Translations under genes and position numbers: made by a program | Part shown: piece by piece, positions 17,357 to 24,480 of the stretch | Layout of the letters: each line of letters starts with the position of its first letter | Numbering within the stretch: position 1 is the first letter of the stretch | Notes under the pieces: model-generated | The model's database searches: none | The model's input: only the letters and a program-made list of their open reading frames with translations | What the model was told of the DNA's origin: nothing | Assembly (NCBI RefSeq): GCF_000716875.1 | Contig: NZ_JNWQ01000067.1 | Coordinates: forward strand, 1 to 36,305 | From: Streptomyces novaecaesareae | GTDB lineage: Bacteria; Actinomycetota; Actinomycetes; Streptomycetales; Streptomycetaceae | Length of the DNA: 36,305 nt | Reading direction: 5' to 3'

Positions 17357-17604
17357 GAGCGCGACCCGAACTCCAGCCCTTCGAAGGGCGTCGACAGAAG
17401 GAAGTCGAGGAAGCCGTCGGTGCCCAGCGTCGCCCAGCGGTGCAGCATCGCCGGCAGCGCGTCGATGTCGGTGTCGGCGAGCTCGGCGTCGAAGTGCCGT
17501 GCCTGGTCCTGGGGAAGGGACGCGCGGATCTCTCTGATCGTCCGCAGCGGGTGGGACTCGTCGGGCCGGTGAGGGGGCACGGGCAGGTTCGGGGCGGTGC
17601 TCAT
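17332..17604 (-). CDS. Antitoxin-like small protein of an orphaned vapBC-type locus
   Basis: Seen: 90 residues, Pro-rich at the start (MSTAPNLPVPPHRPDESHP), then IREIRASLPQDQARHFDAEL and LPAMLHRWATLGTDGFLDFLL with an acidic end (SYDEADPE). It recalls DUF6247-type actinobacterial proteins that sit next to toxins, with low certainty. Start ATG 17604 has GGAGGAG 7 nt upstream. It overlaps the vapC remnant by 4 nt. With the toxin truncated, the gene is an orphan that might still cross-neutralise a paralogue elsewhere (inference). Confidence 0.75.
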   Translation of the reverse strand: MSTAPNLPVPPHRPDESHPLRTIREIRASLPQDQARHFDAELADTDIDALPAMLHRWATLGTDGFLDFLLSTPFEGLEFGSRSYDEADPE

Positions 17605-17741
17605 GGGTGGCTCCTCCGTTCGGGTCCGAGGACCAGCCAGGCCCGGCGGGTGGGGGAGCGGCCGACCCCGTGAGCCGGATTGTCGGTGGGGCGGGTGATG
17701 ATAGGGGCTGTTTCGAGAGGCAGGACGGAAGGACACACCTG

Positions 17742-18443
17742 ATGAGCTGGTGGCAGCAGCCACTGGTCGGCTTCGACCTGGAGACCACGGGCACCGACCC
17801 GGCCGTGGACCGCATCGTCACGGCCGCGCTCGTGGACACCGTCGGGGCCGCCCGGGTGGGCGCCGCGCACTGGCTGCTCGATCCCGGGGTGCCGATACCC
17901 GCCGAGGCGGAGGCGATCCACGGGATCGGGGACGAGGTCGCGCGGGGCAAGGGGCGGTCGGCGAAGGAGGCGGTGGAGGAGATAGCCGCCGCGCTGTGCG
18001 GGCGGATAGCCGCCGGTCGGCCGGTGGTGGCGTTCAACGCGCCGTTCGACCTGTCGCTGCTCGACGCCGAGCTGGGCCGGTACGGTCTGGCGACGCTCGC
18101 GGAGCGCCTGGGCGGGCCGGTCGGGCCGGTGCTGGATGCGCTGGTGATCGACCGGGCCGTGGACAAGTACCGCAAGGGCTCGCGCACGCTGCAGCGGGTC
18201 TGCGAGGTGTACGGGGTGGAGCTGACGGACGCGCACGAGGCGGGCAGCGACGCGCTGGCCGCCGTCCGGGTCGCCGTCGCGCTGGCCGGGCGCTACCCGG
18301 CCGAGGTGGGCGCGGTGGCGCCGGCCGAGCTGCACCGGCGCCAGATCGGCTGGTACCGGGACTGGGCGGAGGGCCTGCAGGCCTGGCTGCGCCGCGACAA
18401 GGACCCGCAGGCGGTGGTCGACCCGCGCTGGCCCGCCCGGTAG
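17742..18443 (+). CDS. DEDDh-family 3'-5' exonuclease
   Basis: Seen: 233 residues. The exonuclease residues are all present: Asp12 and Glu14 (GFDLETTG), Asp103 (FNAPFDLSLL), His165 and Asp170 (AHEAGSDALA). This matches the DnaQ/epsilon-like DEDDh group; no BRCT or polymerase domain is attached, and the C-terminal WYRDWAEGLQAWLRRDKDP is common in streptomycete stand-alone members. Known chemistry: two-metal removal of 3' nucleotides from DNA or RNA. Start ATG 17742 has GGAAGGA upstream. It is divergent from the antitoxin-like gene across about 137 bp. Confidence 0.92.
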   Translation: MSWWQQPLVGFDLETTGTDPAVDRIVTAALVDTVGAARVGAAHWLLDPGVPIPAEAEAIHGIGDEVARGKGRSAKEAVEEIAAALCGRIAAGRPVVAFNAPFDLSLLDAELGRYGLATLAERLGGPVGPVLDALVIDRAVDKYRKGSRTLQRVCEVYGVELTDAHEAGSDALAAVRVAVALAGRYPAEVGAVAPAELHRRQIGWYRDWAEGLQAWLRRDKDPQAVVDPRWPAR

Positions 18444-18471
18444 CACTCTCGCGCTGCCTGACCCGGCGGGT

Positions 18472-19251
18472 CTACTGGAGGTCCAGGCCCACCGGGTGGG
18501 CGAGGTCGGCCGGGCAGACGAAGACGTGCAGTTCGCCGTGGCGCCCGACCGAGAGGTCAGGGGCGCCGCCGCTCTCCACGGTGAGCAGGTGGACCATCCG
18601 GGCGCCGCACCCGCAGTCGATCGGGATGAGGTCGGTGGAGTGCCAGGACGGCCAGCCGCCGAGCTTCCAGCCGTCGGCGCGGCCGTGGTCCCGCTCGTAC
18701 TCGATGCCCTGCCGGGTCGTGAACTCCTCGGTGGCGGCGTGGAGTTCGCCTGGAAGCTCGTCCCGGTCGGGCAGGTCGAGGACCTGCTCGGGGCGGAGCG
18801 CGCAGGGCGTCGGCAGGTAGTACTCGTCGCTGTGCCGGGGCGGCGGGGGTGTGGCCGGAGCGAGGTCGGCGGCGCGCTGCCAGTGCAGTTCGACGGCCGG
18901 GCCGTAGTAGTAGCGCTCGCCCTGGATGTCGTCGTGGTCGTTGGGGCACCAGAGCACCTGGAGCCGGTCGGCGCCGTCCGGCCAGGGCAGGTGCGGGGCG
19001 TCCTCGGCGCGCAGGTGCGCGAGCACGATCACGGCCGTCCCGGCGGCGGCGGTGTGCTCCTCCTCGGGGTGGCCGGCGGTGCAGTGCGGCCAGGGCTGGT
19101 CGGCCGGCCAGAGCGCGGGGCCGCCGATCCGACTCGCCTGCGGGGCGGGCGTCGCGGCGTAGGGGCGGAGCAGGGTGGCGGGCCGCAGGTACGGGGCCAG
19201 CCCGGGGACGGCGGCGACGAGCTCGGCGGGGGTGGGTCTGCGGTCGGTCAC
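18472..19251 (-). CDS. DUF1963 (YwqG-like) protein
   Basis: Seen: 259 residues with RIGGPALWPADQPWPHC near the start, GTAVIVLAHLRAEDAPHLPWPDGADRLQVLWCPNDH in the middle and KLGGWPSWHSTDLIPIDCGCGARMVHLLTV near the end, the DUF1963 pattern of a leading GG.P..P. and a late GG.P...Q/H block. Cysteine pairs such as CGCG may bind metal (inference). The biochemical function is unknown. GTG 19251 is preferred because AGGG lies 8 nt upstream; GTG 19260 would add three residues. It is convergent with the exonuclease gene (28 bp gap). Confidence 0.82.
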   Translation of the reverse strand: MTDRRPTPAELVAAVPGLAPYLRPATLLRPYAATPAPQASRIGGPALWPADQPWPHCTAGHPEEEHTAAAGTAVIVLAHLRAEDAPHLPWPDGADRLQVLWCPNDHDDIQGERYYYGPAVELHWQRAADLAPATPPPPRHSDEYYLPTPCALRPEQVLDLPDRDELPGELHAATEEFTTRQGIEYERDHGRADGWKLGGWPSWHSTDLIPIDCGCGARMVHLLTVESGGAPDLSVGRHGELHVFVCPADLAHPVGLDLQ

Positions 19252-19309
19252 GCCACCCACCCTAGAGTCGGCGGCCGGCCGGCCGTCCCGGGACCGGCCG
19301 CCAACTGCC

Positions 19310-20314
19310 CTACTGTGCCGGGAAGTCGAAGGTGTACCCCTGGGCGACCAGCCAGGGCAGCAGCTGCTTGAGTGCGGCCACGGTCTGGCTGCGGTCGCCG
19401 CCGCCGTCGTGCATGAGGATCACGCCGCCGGGCTTGAGCTGCTTCTGGACGGTGGAGACGATCGCCGGCACGCCGGGGCGGGACCAGTCGCGGGGGTCGA
19501 CGGACCAGCCGAGCGAGGACATTCCGAGGCTCGCGGTGATCTGCTCGTTGTCGGCGTTGAAGCCGCCGCCGGGAGCCCGGAACCAGCTGACCTGGGTGCC
19601 GGGGCCGCCGGCCTGGACGATCATGTCCCGGGCGGCGGTGATCTCGTACACCGCCTTGTCGTGCGGGAGCTTCGCGAACGGCTGGGGGTGGTGGACGCTG
19701 TGGTCGCAGAGCCGGTGTCCGGCGGCCAGGACGCGCTTGACCACGGCCGGGTTGGCGGCGGCGTTCTGGCCGATCTCGCAGAAGGTGGCCTTGGCGTGGT
19801 ACTGGGCGAGCAGGTCGAGGATCTGGCCGGTCGCGGGGCCGGGGCCGTCGTCGAAGGTGAGCGCGACGGTCCGGCCGCCGGAGGCGGTGGAGCCGATCAC
19901 CGTGCCCGCCCCGGTGTGCGGGGGCGGCGCCGCGGGGGAGGAGGCCGGGACCGGGGTCGTGGCGGGCGCGCTGGGGGAGGACGGGTCCGCGACCGCGGGC
20001 GTGCGCGGCTTCGCGGGAACGGCGGGGGCGGTCGGGGCGGAGGAGCCGGCCGGTGCGGAGGAGGCGGGCGAGCCGGAGGCCGGGGGCAGACCGTCGGAGC
20101 CGGGCGTCGGGGCGGTGGTGGTCGGGGCCGTCCCGTTCGGCTGTCCGGCGACCGGCGGCTGCGCGGTGGTGCTCGGCGACTGCAGGGCCCCGCTGGCGGT
20201 CCCGCAGGCGGCCAGTCCCAGGGCGGCTGCCACGGCGACGCAGCTCGCTATCAGTCGGCGCCGGGAGCGGGACGGACGGGTCGGGGCGGAGGGGCGGCGG
20301 GCGGTCCGGTGCAT
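19310..20314 (-). CDS. Polysaccharide deacetylase (NodB-domain) lipoprotein
   Basis: Seen: 334 residues. A basic head (RSRRR), hydrophobic segment and lipobox LAAC with Cys37 indicate membrane anchoring. Residues about 40-135 are a Pro/Ser/Ala/Thr linker that probably spans the wall. The NodB domain follows: TFDDGPGP (Asp155, Asp156), HSVHH (205-209, zinc ligands), FRAPGGGFN and ILMHDGGGDRSQT. Known family: removal of N-acetyl groups from peptidoglycan or chitin-like glycans. ATG 20314 has CAGGAG 9 nt upstream. The substrate is not determinable from sequence. Confidence 0.92.
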   Translation of the reverse strand: MHRTARRPSAPTRPSRSRRRLIASCVAVAAALGLAACGTASGALQSPSTTAQPPVAGQPNGTAPTTTAPTPGSDGLPPASGSPASSAPAGSSAPTAPAVPAKPRTPAVADPSSPSAPATTPVPASSPAAPPPHTGAGTVIGSTASGGRTVALTFDDGPGPATGQILDLLAQYHAKATFCEIGQNAAANPAVVKRVLAAGHRLCDHSVHHPQPFAKLPHDKAVYEITAARDMIVQAGGPGTQVSWFRAPGGGFNADNEQITASLGMSSLGWSVDPRDWSRPGVPAIVSTVQKQLKPGGVILMHDGGGDRSQTVAALKQLLPWLVAQGYTFDFPAQ

Positions 20315-20469
20315 GACGGCGGCTCCTGAGGCACGGGTACGGTGCCGATTCCTCGGGTCAGGATGACTGTCCGATAGGACGCCGAGCGTACGTGCCTCGG
20401 TTGCGCGCCGGACCGGTCAGCTCCAGGAGTCTTCTCACACCCGCACGGGTTGGCGTGCACCGGCCGGAC

Positions 20470-20539
20470 GGGGTACGGCCCGACCGCCCGCCGGGGTACG
20501 GCCCGACCGCCGGCCGGGGGTACGGCCCGCCCGCCCGTC
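20470..20539. repeat. 23-bp tandem repeat, three copies, past the kinase stop
   Basis: Units 20470-20492, 20493-20515 and 20517-20539 share the core GGGGTACGGCCCG; the first two differ at one base. The array lies 5 bp downstream (minus strand) of the stop of the APH-type kinase gene. The rest of 20315-20469 should hold the deacetylase promoter, which I cannot place. Confidence 0.9.
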
Positions 20540-20544
20540 CGCCC

Positions 20545-21438
20545 TCAGAACGGGTACCAGCGCACCCCGGTGGCCCCGTCCCGCAGGGAGTCGACCCGGC
20601 GCCGGAACTCCGCCAGCGCGGCCGGGTTGCTCGCCGCCTGCTGCGCGACCCAGGAGGCGCTGGCGGTCTCCCGGGCCCCGCGCAGCACCGTGAAGCCGAG
20701 CCACTCGCGCACGTCCCAGCCGTACGCCGCGGTGAACGCGTCGTACTCCTCGGCGGGCACGCCGTAGCGGTCGTGGGCGAGGGCGAGGACCACCAGGTCG
20801 TGTTCGCGCAGGTCGTCGGCGACGAATTCGAGGTCGAGCAGGACCGGCCCGTCCGGGCCGACGTGGACGTTGCGCGGCAGCGCGTCGCCGTGGATCACGC
20901 CGGGGTGCAGCCGGGGGACGAGGTCGGGCAGGGCGGCCTCGAAGGCGGCGCGGCGGTGGCGCAGGAAGGCGACGTCCTCGGGGGCGACGTGGCCCTCGGC
21001 GGAGGCCAGCCAGCGTTCGACCGGGGCCAGCAGGTCGCGCCGGCCGAGCGGGACGGGCGGCACCGGCAGCCGGTGCAGGGCGTGCAGCAGCGGGGCGAGG
21101 TCGACCGGGCGGGCCGGGCGGACGGCGGGCGTGAGCCGGTGCCAGAAGGTGACGGGGTGCCCGTCGGCGGACTGCGGCTCGGGCGCCACGGCGTCGTACG
21201 GCCGCACCACCGGGACGCCCTGCCCGGCCAGCCAGTGGGCGACGGTCAGTTCGCGGTGCGCCCGGTCGTACAGCTCGGGGCCGCGGCCGACCTTGGCGAC
21301 CACGGCCGGGTCGCCGAGGTCGAAGACGGCGTTCTCGCCGAGCGCGAGCAGCGGGGCGTCGCCGGGGCCCGGGAGCCCGGCGGAATCGCAGGCGCGGGCG
21401 AGCAGCAGCCGGGCGCGGCCCTCGTCGAAGGGGATCAT
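20545..21438 (-). CDS. APH-type phosphotransferase (aminoglycoside/choline kinase-like)
   Basis: Seen: 297 residues with the kinase-like fold: VVAKVGRG (Lys49), HRELTVAHWLA, HGDALPRNVHVG (His183, Asp185, Asn190) and VLLDLEFV (Asp202), matching the catalytic loop HGDxxxxN and the metal-binding Asp of APH enzymes. Known family: phosphorylates aminoglycosides, sugars, choline or macrolides; no substrate can be assigned and a resistance role is not shown. Start ATG 21438 has GGAG upstream. It shares no close similarity with the remnant at 5792-6198, which has a different N-terminus. Confidence 0.87.
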   Translation of the reverse strand: MIPFDEGRARLLLARACDSAGLPGPGDAPLLALGENAVFDLGDPAVVAKVGRGPELYDRAHRELTVAHWLAGQGVPVVRPYDAVAPEPQSADGHPVTFWHRLTPAVRPARPVDLAPLLHALHRLPVPPVPLGRRDLLAPVERWLASAEGHVAPEDVAFLRHRRAAFEAALPDLVPRLHPGVIHGDALPRNVHVGPDGPVLLDLEFVADDLREHDLVVLALAHDRYGVPAEEYDAFTAAYGWDVREWLGFTVLRGARETASASWVAQQAASNPAALAEFRRRVDSLRDGATGVRWYPF

Positions 21439-21503
21439 GCCGGGGCTCCGTTCCGCCGGGGTTCACCCGGGGGATCCCGGACGGTGATCATCATGACGCA
21501 CGG

Positions 21504-21536
21504 ACGCCGGGCCCCGCGCGCTGCGGGGCCCGGCGT
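21504..21536 (-). terminator. Strong hairpin downstream of the first MMPL gene
   Basis: A perfect 14-bp stem (ACGCCGGGCCCCGC pairing with GCGGGGCCCGGCGT) with a 5-base loop lies about 50 bp past the MMPL stop; there is no long T tract, as usual in streptomycetes. Confidence 0.7.
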
Positions 21537-21543
21537 GGTTCGC

Positions 21544-21587
21544 GCCGGCTCGCGTCACCGGTGCCGGCTCGCGTCACCGGTGTCGGT
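21544..21587. repeat. 19-bp tandem repeat abutting the MMPL stop codon
   Basis: GCCGGCTCGCGTCACCGGT occurs twice exactly (21544-21562, 21563-21581); a diverged third copy starts at 21582 and runs into the TGA at 21588-21590. Confidence 0.9.
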
Positions 21588-23954
21588 TCACACCTCAACC
21601 CTGCGGTGCCGCGCCCCGTCCACCGGGGAAGCCGGGGAAGCGGGGGCGGCGGGCTGCCCCGGCAGGGTGCTCGCGGCGCCGAGCGGCGGGACGGCCTCGC
21701 CGTGCGAGAGGTCCGGCAGCCAGCCCAGCCAGCGCGGCAGGTACCAGTTGCGGTCGCCGAGCAGGCTCATCACCGAGGGCAGCAGCACCGCGCGGATCAC
21801 CGTCGCGTCGATCAGCACCGCGACCGCCAGGCCCACGCCCATCTGCTTCATCGCCTGCATCGACAGGGTGCCGAAGACCCCGAACACCGCCACCATGATC
21901 ACCGCGGCGCTGGTGACCACCCCGGCCGTGGAGCGGATGCCGTGGGCGATCGCGGCCCGGGTCGGCAGGCCGCGGTCGTGGCCCTCCTTGATCCGGGAGA
22001 CCACGAAGACGTGGTAGTCCATCGAGAGCCCGAAGAGGATCACGAAGAGGAACAGCGGCACCCAGGACTCCACCGCGCCGACCCCGGCGGTGCCCAGCAG
22101 CGAGGCGCCCACGCCGTGCTGGAAGACCAGCGTCAGCACCCCGTACGCGGCGCCCACCGAGAGCAGGTTGAGCACCACGGCGGTGCCGGCCACGGCCAGC
22201 GAGCGGAAGGAGGTGAGCATCAGCAGGAAGGCGAAGGCGACCACGAAGCCGAAGACCAGTGGCATCGAGCCGGTCATCCTGGCGTTGAAGTCGTACGACC
22301 CGGCGGTTCGCCCGGTGACCGGGGCCTCGGTGCCGGGCACCTTCAGGACGGTGGCGGGCACCAGGTCCTCGCGCAGGGTCTTCAGCGCGGCGTTGCTGGT
22401 GGCGTCGTTGCCGGTGCCGTCGAGCGGGATGTCCACGGTGGCGACGTTCTTGTCGGCGTGCACGGCGACCTCCACCGGGCCGTGCATCCGGCCGCTGGCC
22501 AGGGCCTTCGCCTTGAGGTCGGCGATCGCGGCGGTCATCGCGGGGGAGCCGATGTCGGCGGCCTTGATGACGACGGTGGCCGGGGCCGGGCTGCCGGGGA
22601 AGGCGGCCTCGATCTTCTGCGAGGCGGCGACCAGCTCGTTGCCCCTGGGCAGCTGCTGCTGGAAGGTGAGGTTGGCGGTGTGCATGGTGAGCAGGGGCGC
22701 GGCGAGGGCGAGCAGGAAGGCCCCGGCGAGCACGGTGGCGGCCAGCGGGCGGCGCAGCACCGGGGTCAGCACCGCGTTCCAGAAGCGGCCCCCGGTCTGC
22801 GCGGCGTCCGGGCGGCGCAGCCTGGCGAGGAGGGGCACCCGCCCCTTCTCGACCCGGTCGCCGAGCATGGACAGCAGCGCGGGCAGCACGGTGAGCGAGC
22901 CGAGCACGGCGGTGATCACGACCAGGATGGTGGCGAAGGCCATCGCCCGGAAGTCGGCGATCCCGGTGAGGAACATGCCGGCCATCGCGACCACCACGGT
23001 GACCCCGGAGACCAGCACCGCCCGGCCGCTGGTGGCGGCGGCCACCGTCAGCGCGGTCCGCGCGTCGCGCCCGGCGGCGCGCTCCTCGCGCTCGCGGCGC
23101 AGGTAGAAGAGGCAGTAGTCGACGCCGACGGCGAGGCCGACCAGCAGCATCACCGAGCTGGCGTCGTCGCTGGTGTGCAGCAGCCCGCTGCCGAGCATGA
23201 CCAGGCCGGCGGCCGCGACGAAGGCGGTCAGGGCGAGCACCACCGGCAGCACGGCGGCGACCAGCGCGCCGAAGGCGATCAGCAGGATGCCGAGGGCGAG
23301 CGGCACGGCCGTCCACTCGGCGCGGGCGAAGTCGTTCTTGAACTGGTCCTGGATCCACTTGCCGGAGCTGGCGTCGCCGAGTTCGACCACGGTCAGCCCG
23401 GGGTGCTGCTTCTGCACGCCGGCCACCGCGTCCAGTACGGACGCGACGTTGGCGAGCGCCTCGTCCTGGTCGCCCTTGAGGGTCAGCAGGACGAGCGCGG
23501 AGTGGCCGTCCGCGGAGACCGCCTTGGTGTCGTAGGGGGAGCGGATCCCGGCGGCCTTGCCGGTGCGGTCGACGGCGGAGACGACCTGGGCGACGACCTC
23601 GCGGAAGTCGGGGTCGTCGGCGCTGCGGGTGGCGCTCTGCACCAGGACGGTCTCGCTCGCCGGGCTCTTCAGCCCGGCGTCGTCGAGGATCTTCGCGGCC
23701 CGGGAGACCTGGCCGGGCATCGACTCGGCCTCGGTCACCTTGGTGCTGCCGTGCATGCCGCCGAGCATGGTGGCCAGCACGACGAAGAGCAGCCAGCCGA
23801 AGACGGCGGTCTTCCGGTGCCGGGCGCTCCAGGCGCCCATCGCGGCAGCCATGCCGAGCCTGGCCTTTACGGGTCCGGCCTGAACGGGTCCGGTACTCGC
23901 CGGTCCGGTCTGAACGGGTCTGGTGTTCGCGAGTCTGGTGTTCGCGGGCTTCAC
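21588..23954 (-). CDS. MMPL-family (RND) transporter
   Basis: Seen: 788 residues. A cytoplasmic head is followed by a first membrane helix (TAVFGWLLFVVLATMLGG), a periplasmic domain (to about 200), then a cluster of helices with VGLAVGVDYCLFYLRREREER, the MMPL/RND GxxxDY motif, and a repeat of the plan in the second half with ILFGLSMDYHVFVVSRIKEGHDRG. Two MMPL halves and about 12 helices are normal. Known family: proton-driven export of lipids, siderophores or drugs. GTG 23954 has AGGGGGGA 7 nt upstream. Odd: codons 4-28 are five tandem pentapeptides. It is divergent from a second MMPL gene. Confidence 0.92.
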   Translation of the reverse strand: MKPANTRLANTRPVQTGPASTGPVQAGPVKARLGMAAAMGAWSARHRKTAVFGWLLFVVLATMLGGMHGSTKVTEAESMPGQVSRAAKILDDAGLKSPASETVLVQSATRSADDPDFREVVAQVVSAVDRTGKAAGIRSPYDTKAVSADGHSALVLLTLKGDQDEALANVASVLDAVAGVQKQHPGLTVVELGDASSGKWIQDQFKNDFARAEWTAVPLALGILLIAFGALVAAVLPVVLALTAFVAAAGLVMLGSGLLHTSDDASSVMLLVGLAVGVDYCLFYLRREREERAAGRDARTALTVAAATSGRAVLVSGVTVVVAMAGMFLTGIADFRAMAFATILVVITAVLGSLTVLPALLSMLGDRVEKGRVPLLARLRRPDAAQTGGRFWNAVLTPVLRRPLAATVLAGAFLLALAAPLLTMHTANLTFQQQLPRGNELVAASQKIEAAFPGSPAPATVVIKAADIGSPAMTAAIADLKAKALASGRMHGPVEVAVHADKNVATVDIPLDGTGNDATSNAALKTLREDLVPATVLKVPGTEAPVTGRTAGSYDFNARMTGSMPLVFGFVVAFAFLLMLTSFRSLAVAGTAVVLNLLSVGAAYGVLTLVFQHGVGASLLGTAGVGAVESWVPLFLFVILFGLSMDYHVFVVSRIKEGHDRGLPTRAAIAHGIRSTAGVVTSAAVIMVAVFGVFGTLSMQAMKQMGVGLAVAVLIDATVIRAVLLPSVMSLLGDRNWYLPRWLGWLPDLSHGEAVPPLGAASTLPGQPAAPASPASPVDGARHRRVEV
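23871..23945 (-). repeat. 15-bp in-frame tandem repeat coding five pentapeptides
   Basis: The start of the MMPL gene encodes ANTRL-ANTRP-VQTGP-ASTGP-VQAGP. The units share the pattern xxTxP/xxxGP and base-level similarity, most clearly the first two. The head is probably cytoplasmic and tolerant of length change. Confidence 0.82.
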
Positions 23955-24174
23955 GGGTGGTCCCCCCTGGGAGAGCGGCGGCGGGCGTCGCCGGTCGGGA
24001 ACGGTGGCGGCCGTGGTCCGGTGCCGCCTGCCGCTGCGCGCCGGGTGCGGATCCGGCGTCGCAACAGACGGTAGGGAACGGGGGATCGGCCGGTAATCCG
24101 GCTGGCGGGTGAGCCGCCCCTGGGGCTTGCCTCGGGGGCGGGGTGGGGTTTTCCCTACCGCCCGACCCCGAGAC

Positions 24175-24218
24175 CTCCTCCTCAGGGGTAGGGGACCCAC
24201 CTCCACCCTGAGGGGGAG
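24175..24218. promoter_or_regulatory. Long inverted repeat between the divergent MMPL genes
   Basis: CTCCTCCTCAGGG (24175-24187) and CCCTGAGGGGGAG (24206-24218) are complementary at 12 of 13 positions with an 18-bp centre that itself contains GGGGACCCACC. It lies about 220 bp upstream of the minus-strand MMPL start and could be an operator or leader structure. Confidence 0.5.
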
Positions 24219-24231
24219 ATGACTCCACCCG

Positions 24232-24258
24232 GAGCACGAGGTCAAGGGGCTCGTGCTC
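24232..24258. promoter_or_regulatory. Perfect 9-bp inverted repeat between the divergent MMPL genes
   Basis: GAGCACGAG (24232-24240) pairs exactly with CTCGTGCTC (24250-24258) across 9 bases. It could separate the two divergent transcription units as a terminator or serve as a regulator site; there is no T tract. Confidence 0.5.
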
Positions 24259-24320
24259 GGGAGAAACTGGGTCGGGGCCGTTCGGGGCGGCCTCGTACGG
24301 GGGTTGGATTACGGGGGCTC

Positions 24321-24386
24321 CTTGCCGGGCGGCAAGCAAGTACTCGTAGGATGATGCCCAGACCTACTTACCTGCCGACCGGCAAG
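24321..24386 (+). promoter_or_regulatory. Promoter with two copies of a 16-bp dyad 50 bp apart
   Basis: CTTGCCGGGCGGCAAG (24321-24336; arms perfect) and CCTGCCGACCGGCAAG (24371-24386; one arm mismatch) share the form CYTGCCGRSCGGCAAG and start exactly 50 bp apart, near five helical turns. TAGGAT (24347-24352) between them is a good -10, and TTGCCG (24322-24327) inside the first dyad is a possible -35 at 19 bp. The arrangement suggests a dimeric repressor, probably TetR-like, controlling the plus-strand MMPL gene. Confidence 0.65.
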
Positions 24387-24480
24387 GGCGTGCCCTCGTG
24401 CACCTCCGGCCGGTCCTGCCGTCGCCCAGCGTCCCGTCCCCCAAGGGCTGCGGTGAACCATGCCCAGGAGGCATTCGAGC

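Noticed and set aside
17222..17604. Functional vapBC toxin-antitoxin system
   Set aside because: The toxin has only its first acidic motif; the rest of the PIN domain is absent.
20545..21438. Antibiotic-resistance aminoglycoside kinase
   Set aside because: The APH fold is clear, but the family is broad and nothing in the context points to resistance.
21561..24074. 837-codon plus-strand frame with His/Gln/Gly-rich repeats
   Set aside because: Exact antisense of the MMPL gene; repetitive translation reflects membrane-helix codons read backwards.
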